IMG/VR virus record: IMGVR_UViG_3300028581_000026
Span: 22,554 to 86,553 of that record
Reading direction: 5' to 3' (one strand)
Origin: a virus
DNA: 64,000 bases
This document shows positions 8,541 to 17,063 of this stretch, piece by piece. Below the pieces are notes generated by a model. That model did not search any database and had not been told where the DNA came from. It was given only the letters and a program-made list of their open reading frames with translations. Position 1 is the first letter of the stretch. Each line of letters opens with the position of its first letter. A program made the position numbers and the translations under genes.

Positions 8541-8993
8541 TTAGTTAATTGTGTATAACTCAAAATATACATACAATTCACCCTGAAAGTTATCAGCTCC
8601 TTCGGTTGCGGGATTTGCGTTATATAACTTAAATTCCAATCCTATAGGACCTCCAGTTGAAATCAAATAAGGTATTGCGTTATCATCACCTGTCTGACTA
8701 TAATACACCGAGAACTGTACATACACATTATCTATATTACCTACAGTTAAATCCAATGCTGGATTATTGATGTAAAATGTTACATTACTAGTAAACGCGG
8801 ATGTTGGTGCTGTTGCCGCTGTAATATTAGTAATGTCAATAATCCCAAATGTTGTATCTACTGTAACGGTATTAGTTACATCCAAATCCAATTCATAATG
8901 TTTAGTGTCTTTTCCAGTTACATTGATTCCGTTTACTGATAACGAAGTTGTGTCAACTGTGTCTGTGATTAATCTGTCTACTTTTAATGGCAT
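8541..8993 (-). CDS. beta-rich virion-type protein (150 aa)
   Basis: Thr/Asp/Asn-rich with alternating hydrophobics and no helices. The start (MPLKVDRLITDTVDTTSLSV) resembles the opening of phage fibre or capsid decoration proteins, and the C-terminus ends in GELYVYFELYTIN. A TATTTATA element is 33 nt upstream at 9027-9034, in line with a late structural gene. Exact role unknown. Confidence 0.65.
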   Translation of the reverse strand: MPLKVDRLITDTVDTTSLSVNGINVTGKDTKHYELDLDVTNTVTVDTTFGIIDITNITAATAPTSAFTSNVTFYINNPALDLTVGNIDNVYVQFSVYYSQTGDDNAIPYLISTGGPIGLEFKLYNANPATEGADNFQGELYVYFELYTIN

Positions 8994-9026
8994 AATTTGT
9001 TTTTTTTTAGTTTATGTTTATTTCAA

Positions 9027-9034
9027 TATAAATA
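9027..9034 (-). promoter_or_regulatory. late-promoter-like TATTTATA
   Basis: Exact sense-strand TATTTATA 33 nt before the structural-type gene starting at 8993. Confidence 0.4.
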
Positions 9035-9070
9035 TTTACAATATCAATAAAGTCATTATAATGTGAAATC

Positions 9071-9104
9071 AAAAATCCCCACCGATTATGATGGGGATTG
9101 TTTT
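9071..9104 (-). terminator. Rho-independent terminator
   Basis: AATCCCCA / TGGGGATT stem with loop CCGATTATGA, followed in the minus direction by TTTTTG. It overlaps the stop of the glutaredoxin-like gene. Confidence 0.8.
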
Positions 9105-9390
9105 ACATTAAGAACTTTTTAATTATTTCAAGACCTTCCTCCAATTCATTGAAATCAACCTCTGGAGCAAATAACATTGGTATTGGTTCATCTGATTCAC
9201 TTTCATCAACCAACATAAATGATGGAACGTAATCCTTACCAGTTAATTCAACAAAGATGTCAAACTCATCACTATACTCATCAATGTCCCTATCGTAAAA
9301 ATGAATTCCATTATCTTTTAACATTTGTTTGAAGACTACACAATGGGGGCATCCCTTCATTGTATATAGGATTACCAACTTATTATCCAT
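9103..9390 (-). CDS. glutaredoxin-like protein
   Basis: A 95-aa thioredoxin-fold protein with CPHC at residues 14-17 after the first strand (LVILYTMKGCPHC) and the cis-proline position in DYVPSFMLV. Likely reduces disulfides, for example in phage or host ribonucleotide reductase. It overlaps the thioredoxin gene by 8 nt, so both are made from one transcript that ends at the adjacent terminator. CPHC rather than the classic CPYC is seen in some glutaredoxins and DsbA-like proteins. Confidence 0.85.
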   Translation of the reverse strand: MDNKLVILYTMKGCPHCVVFKQMLKDNGIHFYDRDIDEYSDEFDIFVELTGKDYVPSFMLVDESESDEPIPMLFAPEVDFNELEEGLEIIKKFLM

Positions 9391-9691
9391 TGATTAAGTT
9401 TTTAACGATTGTATTTAATTCTCCTTCAGTCATTATTCCCGACTTAGTAAATACTTCCCCACCATTATTAAATGCCTTTGTTGTTGGTACAGCTCTGACA
9501 CCTAATTCTATGGCATAGTCCCCATTGTGTTCAACGTTCATTGTGTACATAGGTATTTGAGAGTTTTCGGAAACTTTCTCAAATGTTGGTTTATACATTT
9601 TACATGGGCCGCAAAAGGACACCCAAAAGTCAACTATGACTTGTTCCCCATTATTAATCTTTGACTTTAATTCTTCACTTGTAATTTCCAT
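9383..9691 (-). CDS. thioredoxin
   Basis: A 102-aa single-domain thioredoxin: VIVDFWVSFCGPCKMYKP with the CGPC active site at 27-30, and the cis-proline in VRAVPTTKAF. Full length for the family. The usual WCGPC tryptophan is Phe. It is coupled to the glutaredoxin gene downstream and to the 105-aa gene upstream by overlap, forming a small redox operon. Confidence 0.93.
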   Translation of the reverse strand: MEITSEELKSKINNGEQVIVDFWVSFCGPCKMYKPTFEKVSENSQIPMYTMNVEHNGDYAIELGVRAVPTTKAFNNGGEVFTKSGIMTEGELNTIVKNLING

Positions 9692-10008
9692 TATTTGTTT
9701 AATTTTATAAGATTATGTAATGTAAATTCGGCAACATTCAATCTGTCTACCGTAGTAAAAATAAATATATTAATACCCCCTTTTATGTAAATAAGAATTC
9801 CACTTGAGTCATATTCGACTAGTCTGTCCACCTCAACAATCTTATAGTCAATGACTTCCTTATTCACATATATAAGATATGATTTGTTAAGGAATTTCTC
9901 AATTTTTTCCTTATCAATTTTTTCATTTTCAAGATATAAAATTGATGGTTCAACCTTATATCTTTCCTTGAAAATTCTGGTTATTCGTTCATCAAAAGAG
10001 TAGTTCAT
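9691..10008 (-). CDS. hypothetical protein (105 aa)
   Basis: Not recognised. Alternating beta/alpha composition (DYKIVEVDRLVEYDSSGILI) and no membrane segment. It overlaps the thioredoxin start by one base and the PcfJ-like gene upstream by 17 nt, so it is an operon member. Confidence 0.65.
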   Translation of the reverse strand: MNYSFDERITRIFKERYKVEPSILYLENEKIDKEKIEKFLNKSYLIYVNKEVIDYKIVEVDRLVEYDSSGILIYIKGGINIFIFTTVDRLNVAEFTLHNLIKLNK

Positions 10009-11707
10009 CTATAAAGTTTGTATCTGGTGTTCTAATTAAGTTAAAGGATGGTTTATATATTTCAATTGAGCTATTATCAAATCTCAATGTTCTATTTATT
10101 TTTTTCCCTCTTTGTCCTGGTGTCATATATATTTCCTTAAGGTCATTAAAGATAATTTTCCCTTCAAGTTTCACCCCTTTATATTCAACAGAATAATTTG
10201 GTAGTTCAAATATATTATTATCCATTATATATTTAATCCGTTTATCCATTTCTTCCAAATATGAATCCCAAGTTATGTCCAATTGTTTATTAAACCTACC
10301 CAAACTTTGAACTCTAACCAATTCAATATTATCTTCATCTCCATATATTTTGTACTCCACAGAAGCTCTTTCCTCCCCTTCTATGTCACCAACCCTAATG
10401 GATATAATTATTGATTCTGGACGATTGTTGTAAGTTCTAACACAATTTGATTGGACAATACTTTCCATTGAATATTCTTGAAATGTTGTTAATAAGACTG
10501 GATAATAGTTATCCATTGGTTCTTCAACAATTTCCTTAAATCTTGGGTTATACATTCTTTGATATCTTGGATCTTTGAATTTGGCAACCTTCTCACTCCA
10601 AATGAAATGTTCTGAATTAAATTCGGCATATGTTTTTGATTTCCAAGTTACAGGTTCAAATTGACTAAGTTTATCTCTGAATTCCAAATGGTCAATGAAT
10701 GTATTATGATTGATTGAACCATTTATCATAAGTTTGAATATATCAAAACAATTTAATAACTCATTTTTGGAAAATGAATACATATAATACGGATAATAGA
10801 GATGTTCTATACCAGGCATTGGGGGTGATTCAACAATATATTTAATCACACTATCCTCCTTGGATAATATAAAATTATTACCAAATAATTCTAAAGCAAA
10901 TCTCAAATTATATATTCCCCTAACTGTTGTAACTGTATGTAGAACCCTTTTAATCTTATCACCATTCAATCTATTAACACTCATATAAGCATCAATGAAT
11001 TTGAACTTATGTTTCTTATATATTTTCTTGGTTATTTGGGGGTATGATGGTTTAAATATATGCCAATTGTTTGGTAATTTAACCCCAATTCCATCCAAAT
11101 AATGTTTATATATTCTGATGTCAGGACTAACAATTGAATTGTCTAGATTGGGGATATGTTCCAAAAATAAGTCAAAGCACTTATTGATTTCTTTTGTATT
11201 TAAATCAACTTCTTCAAAAGTTTGTGGTTTAATATTATTTGGTTTAAAATATTGGAATATAACCTTGGAGAGAGTTGAAAGTGGGGTTAAATACCAAGTA
11301 TTTTTATGGATAGTATTAAATTTCTTTTTTCTTCGTATTGTATTATTACCTGTGTATATTTCATTTTTCTTGTAATTGTAAGTTACAAATTTAATGAACA
11401 TATGTTTATTAAAATACTTTTGTCCCACCATTCTATGATTACTATAAAAATAGAACTTGAGTGAGACCTTATCTTCTGAGGTTTCTACTTTAATCCTATA
11501 TCTATCGTGTCTACATTCAGCAAATTGATTTCCGTAATTACTAACAAAAGATTTGTCATCAAATAATGTTTCCAATAAACTGTCAAAAATATATTCCGGC
11601 TGAAAAAAGAATGGGTTGTCTTGTTTCGGTTTGTCTATTATGTCACAATAATTCTTATATGTTTTTGTTAGATATTTTTCAATCTTATATTCGTATATTA
11701 CCCCCAT
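9992..11707 (-). CDS. PcfJ-like protein
   Basis: The 571-aa protein carries at about residues 400-490 the PcfJ-type signature: a leading TFQEYSMESIVQSNCVRTY block, then SIIISIRVGDIEGEERASVE and VRVQSLGRFNKQ (conserved N-C-V-x-x-Y, S-x-R and G-R-x-N). PcfJ-like proteins are widespread on conjugative plasmids and large phages; their activity is not established to my knowledge. The N-terminal 380 residues are Tyr/Phe/Lys-rich without a recognised domain. First gene of the run leading into thioredoxin and glutaredoxin. Confidence 0.7.
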   Translation of the reverse strand: MGVIYEYKIEKYLTKTYKNYCDIIDKPKQDNPFFFQPEYIFDSLLETLFDDKSFVSNYGNQFAECRHDRYRIKVETSEDKVSLKFYFYSNHRMVGQKYFNKHMFIKFVTYNYKKNEIYTGNNTIRRKKKFNTIHKNTWYLTPLSTLSKVIFQYFKPNNIKPQTFEEVDLNTKEINKCFDLFLEHIPNLDNSIVSPDIRIYKHYLDGIGVKLPNNWHIFKPSYPQITKKIYKKHKFKFIDAYMSVNRLNGDKIKRVLHTVTTVRGIYNLRFALELFGNNFILSKEDSVIKYIVESPPMPGIEHLYYPYYMYSFSKNELLNCFDIFKLMINGSINHNTFIDHLEFRDKLSQFEPVTWKSKTYAEFNSEHFIWSEKVAKFKDPRYQRMYNPRFKEIVEEPMDNYYPVLLTTFQEYSMESIVQSNCVRTYNNRPESIIISIRVGDIEGEERASVEYKIYGDEDNIELVRVQSLGRFNKQLDITWDSYLEEMDKRIKYIMDNNIFELPNYSVEYKGVKLEGKIIFNDLKEIYMTPGQRGKKINRTLRFDNSSIEIYKPSFNLIRTPDTNFIDELLF

Positions 11708-11732
11708 ATAATTTCTTTTAGAAATTAATAAT

Positions 11733-11768
11733 AAAAAATGGGGAGAATATCAAGTATCTCCCCATTTT
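11733..11768 (-). terminator. Rho-independent terminator
   Basis: AAAATGGGGAGA / TCTCCCCATTTT stem with A- and T-runs on either side, just after the stop of the DUF932 gene at 11773. Confidence 0.9.
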
Positions 11769-11772
11769 ATTT

Positions 11773-12522
11773 TTAATAGACAAGAGTGTCGGCAAGTTCC
11801 CAGAGTTTGGTGTTCATGGTGTTGGTCGCCATAATGTTCTTGAGACCTTTGAGAGAGGTTTTCTTGCCAGCCTGACTTCTGTACTCAAGTCCGCCTTTTA
11901 CGAACTTCTCTTGTACAATGTTGAAGGTAGTCCAAAGGTTGTCATCATTGTCGCCAGTTCTTTGTGGAGTAATCAACTCCTCATAATCCACGAATGGAAC
12001 TGAACCCATTCCCCACTTGATGATTGATGCGTCCTTTGCAAACTGAATCTTCTCACCTTCCGTCATCATTCTGTCCATCATCTTATCAACTGAGCTTTGG
12101 ATGAGTGGAAGTTTCTTGGAGAAACTCTCAGTAAGTTTCTTAACTTCCTCACTATCAAATCCCATGTGACGGATATTGAATTGTTCGGCTGTTGCAGTTG
12201 GGACTGTAAGACCGTTGGAACAAACCAATCTGAAGAGCCCAGCACCTACATTCAGAGTTGTCATACCATTGTGGCTGTTACGGATTATTGCCTCAACTAA
12301 TGTGTCACCAACTTTTGGTAGTTCTCCGTTTCTGAACCTCAACTCGTGAGTACCATACAAATCCTTACCATTTTGTTTGACTGAGGAGAGTTCCCATCCT
12401 TGGTTGGTAAAGTTTTCCACTATATCCATAGTTGGTACAAACATGTATTTGTTGGACATTTTAGGATCTGCTGAAGTTGCGAATACTGCTGGAGCGATAG
12501 ATTTGATTTCTTGGATTGTCAT
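11773..12522 (-). CDS. DUF932 (phage/plasmid-like, TIGR03299-type) protein
   Basis: The 249-aa protein matches the DUF932 pattern: KYMFVPTMDIVENFTNQGWE, GTHELRFRN, VEAIIRNSHNG, GLFRLVCSNGLTVPTA, and later WTTFNIVQEKFVKGG. The family occurs on phages and plasmids; function unknown. Codon use is clearly richer in G/C third positions than the neighbours, suggesting high expression or separate origin. It has its own 50-nt upstream block (12547-12594) and its own terminator, so it is a single-gene transcription unit. Confidence 0.88.
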   Translation of the reverse strand: MTIQEIKSIAPAVFATSADPKMSNKYMFVPTMDIVENFTNQGWELSSVKQNGKDLYGTHELRFRNGELPKVGDTLVEAIIRNSHNGMTTLNVGAGLFRLVCSNGLTVPTATAEQFNIRHMGFDSEEVKKLTESFSKKLPLIQSSVDKMMDRMMTEGEKIQFAKDASIIKWGMGSVPFVDYEELITPQRTGDNDDNLWTTFNIVQEKFVKGGLEYRSQAGKKTSLKGLKNIMATNTMNTKLWELADTLVY

Positions 12523-12546
12523 ATGATTTATGTTTTTAATTGGTTG

Positions 12547-12594
12547 ATAATTAACTTACAATACTATAAACCTAAGATTGGGGTGGAAAGTTCC
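12547..12594 (-). promoter_or_regulatory. repeated promoter block, copy 1 (DUF932 gene)
   Basis: Sense strand: GGAACTTTCCACCCCAATC, then TTAGGTTTATAGTATTGTAA and GTTAATTAT. Nearly identical to copy 2 and partly to copy 3. It contains a TATAGT -10-like hexamer and a TAGTATTG close to the Bacteroidetes TAnnTTTG element. It lies about 25-70 nt before the ATG at 12522. Confidence 0.6.
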
Positions 12595-12607
12595 TATAGT
12601 TTAAAAT

Positions 12608-12832
12608 TTATTTTACTAATTCAATATAAGTACTCCCCATAAATGAACCTTTAAGGTTGAAAGTTAAGGTAGAAAATAAACCTGAATGATTACTTACTTT
12701 GAAGTATCTACCTGATGGAGTAATTTCTGTTACAACACCTTCTTCACCATCAACATTTAAAAATTTTTTATGGAGAACTGAATCTTGTCCTACTGAAATA
12801 GTAATTCCCATTTTGTTAGTGAATGTCTTCAT
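12608..12832 (-). CDS. hypothetical small protein (74 aa)
   Basis: Beta-rich, with a TNKMGITISVGQDSVL start and an EGVVTEITPSGRYFKV segment that looks like a small SH3-like or OB-like barrel. Not recognised further. It has its own upstream promoter block (copy 2) that matches the DUF932 one. Confidence 0.65.
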   Translation of the reverse strand: MKTFTNKMGITISVGQDSVLHKKFLNVDGEEGVVTEITPSGRYFKVSNHSGLFSTLTFNLKGSFMGSTYIELVK

Positions 12833-12856
12833 ATCAGATATATTTTTTATTGGTGG

Positions 12857-12904
12857 ATAATAAACTTACAATATTATAAACCTAAGATTGGGGTGGAAAG
12901 TTCC
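12857..12904 (-). promoter_or_regulatory. repeated promoter block, copy 2
   Basis: Same block as copy 1, differing at only a few positions. It has a perfect TATAAT within TTTATAATATTGTAAG, 25-72 nt before the ATG at 12832. Confidence 0.6.
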
Positions 12905-12922
12905 CTAAAGATTTATATTTTT

Positions 12923-13114
12923 TTAAAATTTGGTTTTGAACCGTAAATTCAATTCATCGAATAAAGAATTAATCTTATCAATTTCCTTTTGGTAAAATTC
13001 CTTTACCTCTGTATATTCAGTTTTATCCATTTCTCTAACGAAATGATTTCTGAGAGTAAGTGTGTGTGCTGTCAAGAGAACAAATTGTTCCCCAGATAAT
13101 TTGAAGTTTTTCAT
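12923..13114 (-). CDS. hypothetical small helical protein (63 aa)
   Basis: All-helical composition (LSGEQFVLLTAHTLTLRNHF, then EVKEFYQKEIDKINSLFDEL). Not recognised. It has its own upstream block, a diverged third copy of the repeated promoter. Confidence 0.6.
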   Translation of the reverse strand: MKNFKLSGEQFVLLTAHTLTLRNHFVREMDKTEYTEVKEFYQKEIDKINSLFDELNLRFKTKF

Positions 13115-13135
13115 AATGATGGATTTTAATATTAA

Positions 13136-13185
13136 ATAATCAACTTACAATACAATAAACCAAGGTCACCCCCAGTTAGTTCCAA
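13136..13185 (-). promoter_or_regulatory. repeated promoter block, diverged copy 3
   Basis: Keeps the core GGTTTATTGTATTGTAAGTT and the following ATTAT; the upstream GGAACTTTCC-CCCC part is only partly conserved. It lies 22-71 nt before the ATG at 13114. Confidence 0.5.
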
Positions 13186-13201
13186 GAAGTTCAAAATATT
13201 T

Positions 13202-13480
13202 TTAATTTAATGAAAATAAACCATATTTGGTTTCAATGAATACACCATCCAAAGTTAATATTCCTTTTGGATTTTTCTTAATACTCACAACAACATCAAT
13301 CAGTTGTGTTCTGGTTGGGATGAGATCCAATCCAGCGTCAAGGTTTTTATAACAAAGTTCTTTTACCTTCTCATAAAAAACTTCTTTGAGGTCTCCCCCA
13401 ATTAATTCCATTAACTCGTTGGGGTTTTTCTCAAAGAAGTTTATAAAATTCTTAATGTATATTTCAACATCTATGTTCAT
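13202..13480 (-). CDS. hypothetical protein (92 aa)
   Basis: Not recognised. Helical first half (NFFEKNPNELMELIGGDLKE), beta-type second half (GILTLDGVFIETKYGLFSLN). It lies 13 nt after the 520-aa gene and may share its transcript. Confidence 0.6.
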   Translation of the reverse strand: MNIDVEIYIKNFINFFEKNPNELMELIGGDLKEVFYEKVKELCYKNLDAGLDLIPTRTQLIDVVVSIKKNPKGILTLDGVFIETKYGLFSLN

Positions 13481-13493
13481 AATAATTTATTTT

Positions 13494-15056
13494 TTATTGT
13501 ACATAAAACATTCCATCTTTTCTTTCAATCAATTTCTCTTTCAAAACTGGTGGTATCATAGGATTACTACCTCTAAGTACTATAAAATTCAATTCTTCCA
13601 ATTCACTGATACTTTCTGGTAGTTGTTTCACTAGGGGACAATTAAGAATAGAAAGAAATGTCAAGTTTTTCAAGTTTGAAACTGTATTTGGGATATTTTT
13701 AGCTGAAGCGTCAAATACCAATGAAGTTAGTTCGGTAAATCTACCAATAGAATCTGGTATTTCAAAAGCTCTGTTTTGGTCTTTTGTACTGTTAATAAGT
13801 TGTAAAATTTTAATATTAGCAGGTAATTTATCTAACAAAGCTTCAAAACCAAATATTTCAAAAATTCCTTTACTAGTTGGGTAGGTAATGATTGCTTCCT
13901 CATTACTACTCATAACATATTTTTTAAATAACATCTCAAATCCCTCTCTGAATATTGGTAATCCATCAAATATTTCTCTCATTATACCATTCTGACCAAA
14001 ATATTTACCCAAATCAATTTGGCGGTCTAATAAATCCATAAATTGTTCTTTAATGAAATTAAATTGGAATCTATTTTTTGGTAATCCCGACTTTGGTGAT
14101 ACATTACCACCGTCATTTGTTGGTAAAATAACATACAATGGGGAATCTATAGCACATTTTGTTTTAACATTTTCATAAGGTGTTGTGTAATAATCAAAGT
14201 TACTTACATATCCTTTTTCACCTTTTAATAGAGCGTTACCTGGTGCCGAAGTACACCAATTAGACTCACCATCATTTTTCAATTGACTTCCACCATAAAA
14301 TACTGCCGCGTGTCTAGCCAATGGATTTTTAGGATTAATTTCAACAACAACCCAATCTTTACCTTGATAAACTATCGGACAATCAAATTTACTATAAGGA
14401 TTATCACCTTGAACTTTTTCAGCTTCTTTCCTAACCTGTTTATTTATATTTTTTTCCGGTATTTGATAATTCATACAGACATCACCCAAATCTTTTGGTG
14501 TTAATTTATTGATGTCTTTTTTATCTAAAGGTAATAAATCTTTAAATTTCTTTAATTGATGGAATTTAATTAAATCAGTTTTAAGACTAGGTAAATCCTC
14601 AATAAAAAGTCTACGATATTCTGTAACTGCTCTTTTGTATTCTGGTGATTTGGGGTCTAGTTCTTTTATATTACTTGGTAATTTTGCGGCATAATAAGAT
14701 AATATCCAATTTGCATATTCACCAACTTTCACTTTTTCCATATCATCTATACTAGCACCATCAATATCAAAATTAGATGGCTCAGTTCCAGCTATACAAG
14801 GTGATGTTGCACAAGGTATTGTTGTTGGGTCGGAAAATATGATTTGTTTTAATACTTGAAATGGTGTTATTTGTACTTGTTCCAATTCATTTGTTTGGTC
14901 ATTAAGTTTAGTCATTGTACTACCAGCCAATTTACCTTTTGCATTTGGATTTTTTCTGAGGTCTTCTTCTGATGGTATTACCAATTTATCATACAACATC
15001 TTGAATCTAGATGTATTTTCAAGTATTAATCGTTTTAGTATTGATTTGAATCTCAT
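13494..15056 (-). CDS. large leucine-rich-repeat protein with putative capsid-targeting N-terminus
   Basis: Begins MRFKSILKRLILENTSRF, a basic helix ending in I-L-E/N, the T4-type prohead protease pattern. Residues about 240-350 form a domain I know from other large-phage proteins: WVVVEINPKNPLARHAAVFYG, SNWCTSAPG, PLYVILP, RFQFNFIKEQFMDLLDRQID. The C-terminal about 120 residues are leucine-rich repeats (FTELTSLVFDA, LKNLTFLSILNCP, LEELNFIVLRGS). A TATTTATA element is 15 nt upstream. The layout suggests a head-packaged protein possibly acting in the host at infection; this is an inference. Confidence 0.75.
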   Translation of the reverse strand: MRFKSILKRLILENTSRFKMLYDKLVIPSEEDLRKNPNAKGKLAGSTMTKLNDQTNELEQVQITPFQVLKQIIFSDPTTIPCATSPCIAGTEPSNFDIDGASIDDMEKVKVGEYANWILSYYAAKLPSNIKELDPKSPEYKRAVTEYRRLFIEDLPSLKTDLIKFHQLKKFKDLLPLDKKDINKLTPKDLGDVCMNYQIPEKNINKQVRKEAEKVQGDNPYSKFDCPIVYQGKDWVVVEINPKNPLARHAAVFYGGSQLKNDGESNWCTSAPGNALLKGEKGYVSNFDYYTTPYENVKTKCAIDSPLYVILPTNDGGNVSPKSGLPKNRFQFNFIKEQFMDLLDRQIDLGKYFGQNGIMREIFDGLPIFREGFEMLFKKYVMSSNEEAIITYPTSKGIFEIFGFEALLDKLPANIKILQLINSTKDQNRAFEIPDSIGRFTELTSLVFDASAKNIPNTVSNLKNLTFLSILNCPLVKQLPESISELEELNFIVLRGSNPMIPPVLKEKLIERKDGMFYVQ

Positions 15057-15071
15057 TGTAAAATTTTTATT

Positions 15072-15079
15072 TATAAATA
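15072..15079 (-). promoter_or_regulatory. late-promoter-like TATTTATA
   Basis: Exact TATTTATA (sense) followed by AATAAAAA, 15 nt before the ATG of the leucine-rich-repeat protein. Confidence 0.5.
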
Positions 15080-15144
15080 TCTTAAAAAATCAAAATCTTT
15101 ATTAGTTATAAAAGTATGGTATTTTTATAATAAAAAATATAGAT

Positions 15145-15291
15145 ATGAAACAAGAAAAAAGTTGCAAAAGTTGCAAAAAAGGTTTAAGTGGGCAACAAAT
15201 TGGGTTATTCGGATTATCATTATTTATCCTTGGAACTTCCATTTATGGGACAATATTATTATTCAAAAATATTATTTCCCTTTTCTATTAA
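15145..15291 (+). CDS. small single-pass membrane protein with CxxC (48 aa)
   Basis: [13 protein letters not shown] is followed by one hydrophobic segment ([20 protein letters not shown]). The CKSCKK motif could bind metal. It is encoded on the plus strand and its last 20 nt overlap the end of the convergent dnaJ gene. Short, so moderately certain. Confidence 0.55.
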   Translation: MKQEKSCKSCKKGLSGQQIGLFGLSLFILGTSIYGTILLFKNIISLFY

Positions 15292-16189
15292 ATTTAACAT
15301 TTAGATAGATAATCAAATCCCCAATATACTCACCCCTATATCCTTTTCCTTTTACCCTCAATGGTTTGGTTGAATCAAAATCATCTGGTAATTTGACGAG
15401 GATATTTCCATTGGGGTGGGGTATTTCAAGATTTTCTTTGGATAAATCATTTAAGCTTAGATATGATTGATATATTAAATGATTTTCTCTCTTCTCAAAA
15501 TTATCTTTTGGTTTAATGAACACACGAATAATTAAATTACCATATCCCCCACTAAAATAATCACCCTTACCTTGTAATCTTAGAAACTGTCCTTCATCAA
15601 TACCTTGGGGTATTTTGACCTTAATTGAATCTTTTTTGGGGTTTGTACCAGAACCACCACATCCATTACAAACTTTTTTAAATAACTCACCAACGCCTCT
15701 ACAAGTGTTACAAGGTTGTCTTATTACTTGTTGAAAAAACCCTGACCCCATTGTTATTGTTGTATGTCCAACACCATTACATTGATGACATCTTATTCTT
15801 TCACCTCCAGCACCATTACAAGGTTCACATTTAATCTTTCGTTCATATTCAAATGTCTTTTCAACACCAATATATGATTCAAGACAACCAATTTCAACAT
15901 TAACAACTTTCTCAGGAGCACTGGTTTTACGTTGTGTAAATCCCCCGCCATTGAAGAAGTCATTAAACATACTGCCTAAGTCACCATATGGATTTTTTCT
16001 TTGGTTATCGTATTGTTGTCGTTTGGTATCATCCCCCAATATATCATAGGCTTGAGATATTTTTTTAAACTTCTCTTCATCCCCACTTTTGTCTGGATGA
16101 TGTTCCATTGCCAACTTTCTATATGTCTTTTTGATTTCATCTGGGGTGGCGGTTTCAGTTACACCCAATATGTCATAGTAATTTTCCAT
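15272..16189 (-). CDS. dnaJ: DnaJ-type co-chaperone
   Basis: Type I (A) DnaJ: J domain with HPD at 31-33, a G/F-rich linker (about 75-95), four zinc-finger repeats ([32 protein letters not shown]) and the C-terminal substrate domain ([19 protein letters not shown]). At 305 aa it is shorter than bacterial DnaJ (about 370) mainly at the C-terminus. It would recruit host DnaK, plausibly for replication or capsid and tail folding. No dnaK or grpE is seen nearby. Confidence 0.95.
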   Translation of the reverse strand: MENYYDILGVTETATPDEIKKTYRKLAMEHHPDKSGDEEKFKKISQAYDILGDDTKRQQYDNQRKNPYGDLGSMFNDFFNGGGFTQRKTSAPEKVVNVEIGCLESYIGVEKTFEYERKIKCEPCNGAGGERIRCHQCNGVGHTTITMGSGFFQQVIRQPCNTCRGVGELFKKVCNGCGGSGTNPKKDSIKVKIPQGIDEGQFLRLQGKGDYFSGGYGNLIIRVFIKPKDNFEKRENHLIYQSYLSLNDLSKENLEIPHPNGNILVKLPDDFDSTKPLRVKGKGYRGEYIGDLIIYLNVKFNRKGK

Positions 16190-16225
16190 TATTTATATTA
16201 TTTAAAGTCTAATTATTTTTATATT

Positions 16226-16864
16226 ATGAACTACCAAATAGTCCTATTCAAAAATAAAGAAAAGAAAAAAATAATCAATAAGTTTATCACCTTTGATAAG
16301 GCAAAGAAAGGTTATGAAAATCTGTTAAAGAAAAGTGAAAATGTTATTTTCAATGTTCAGACTCAGAATGGAAAACCTTGTAATTATGAAATCGCCTTAA
16401 TCGGAAAAGATAAACGAAAGGATCCAATATACCTTAAAGATAGTTTGGGTAGGAATATTAAGGTTGAATTGGACACTGATGAGTTCAGTATTATAAAGAT
16501 TCATCAATACAACAAGGAAGAATCATTTTTGGATTACAAGACAAAAAATAAAATAACCACCAACCAATTTATAAACAAATATTTAAAGGGTGGTGGTTTA
16601 AAAATGATATCAAAACTAAACAACAAGATTGTTCTTCAAAATGAAGAAAAGATAAATCTATTTACATTCAAAAGTGAAGAAGATGCTCTTAGGTTCACCG
16701 ATGTTTTATCAAATTTATTTGTTAAAACAAATCGTAAAGATTGTATGATTGTTAATGATTATTCCACAATACAGAGGAAATCATTATATGATATGTTGGT
16801 GGATAATGGGTTTTCTAGAGAGTATCTCCAGACATATTCAACTGCGTTTCTTTTAAAAAAATAA
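16226..16864 (+). CDS. hypothetical phage protein (212 aa)
   Basis: Not recognised. Start at 16226 (MNYQIVLFKNKEKKKIINKF) is chosen because the longer frame is antisense to the dnaJ start and has a hydrophobic nonsense-like N-terminus. The protein is basic, alpha/beta, with a conserved-looking end (RKSLYDMLVDNGFSREYLQTY). TATTTATA lies 28 nt upstream at 16190-16197. It is convergent with and overlaps the next minus gene by 50 nt. Confidence 0.7.
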   Translation: MNYQIVLFKNKEKKKIINKFITFDKAKKGYENLLKKSENVIFNVQTQNGKPCNYEIALIGKDKRKDPIYLKDSLGRNIKVELDTDEFSIIKIHQYNKEESFLDYKTKNKITTNQFINKYLKGGGLKMISKLNNKIVLQNEEKINLFTFKSEEDALRFTDVLSNLFVKTNRKDCMIVNDYSTIQRKSLYDMLVDNGFSREYLQTYSTAFLLKK

Positions 16865-17063
16865 ACTCAGTTCCAGAAATATCTATTTTAAATTGGGTGG
16901 TATTTGAAAAGTCATTCACTTGAGTTTTAATCATATTGAAATCATTATCATTAAGGGAATATACAACTACCACTTTTGAGTTTGGTATTATGTCTAATAA
17001 TCCATCTGACACCATTGCCATTTTTTGAATTAACCCATTAACACCTTCTTGATTCTTTGCCAT
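16815..17063 (-). CDS. hypothetical protein (82 aa)
   Basis: Not recognised. A compact alpha/beta sequence (GLLDIIPNSKVVVVYSLNDN). It overlaps the convergent plus gene by 50 nt at its 3' end and the upstream 61-aa gene by 34 nt. Confidence 0.55.
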   Translation of the reverse strand: MAKNQEGVNGLIQKMAMVSDGLLDIIPNSKVVVVYSLNDNDFNMIKTQVNDFSNTTQFKIDISGTEFIFLKETQLNMSGDTL

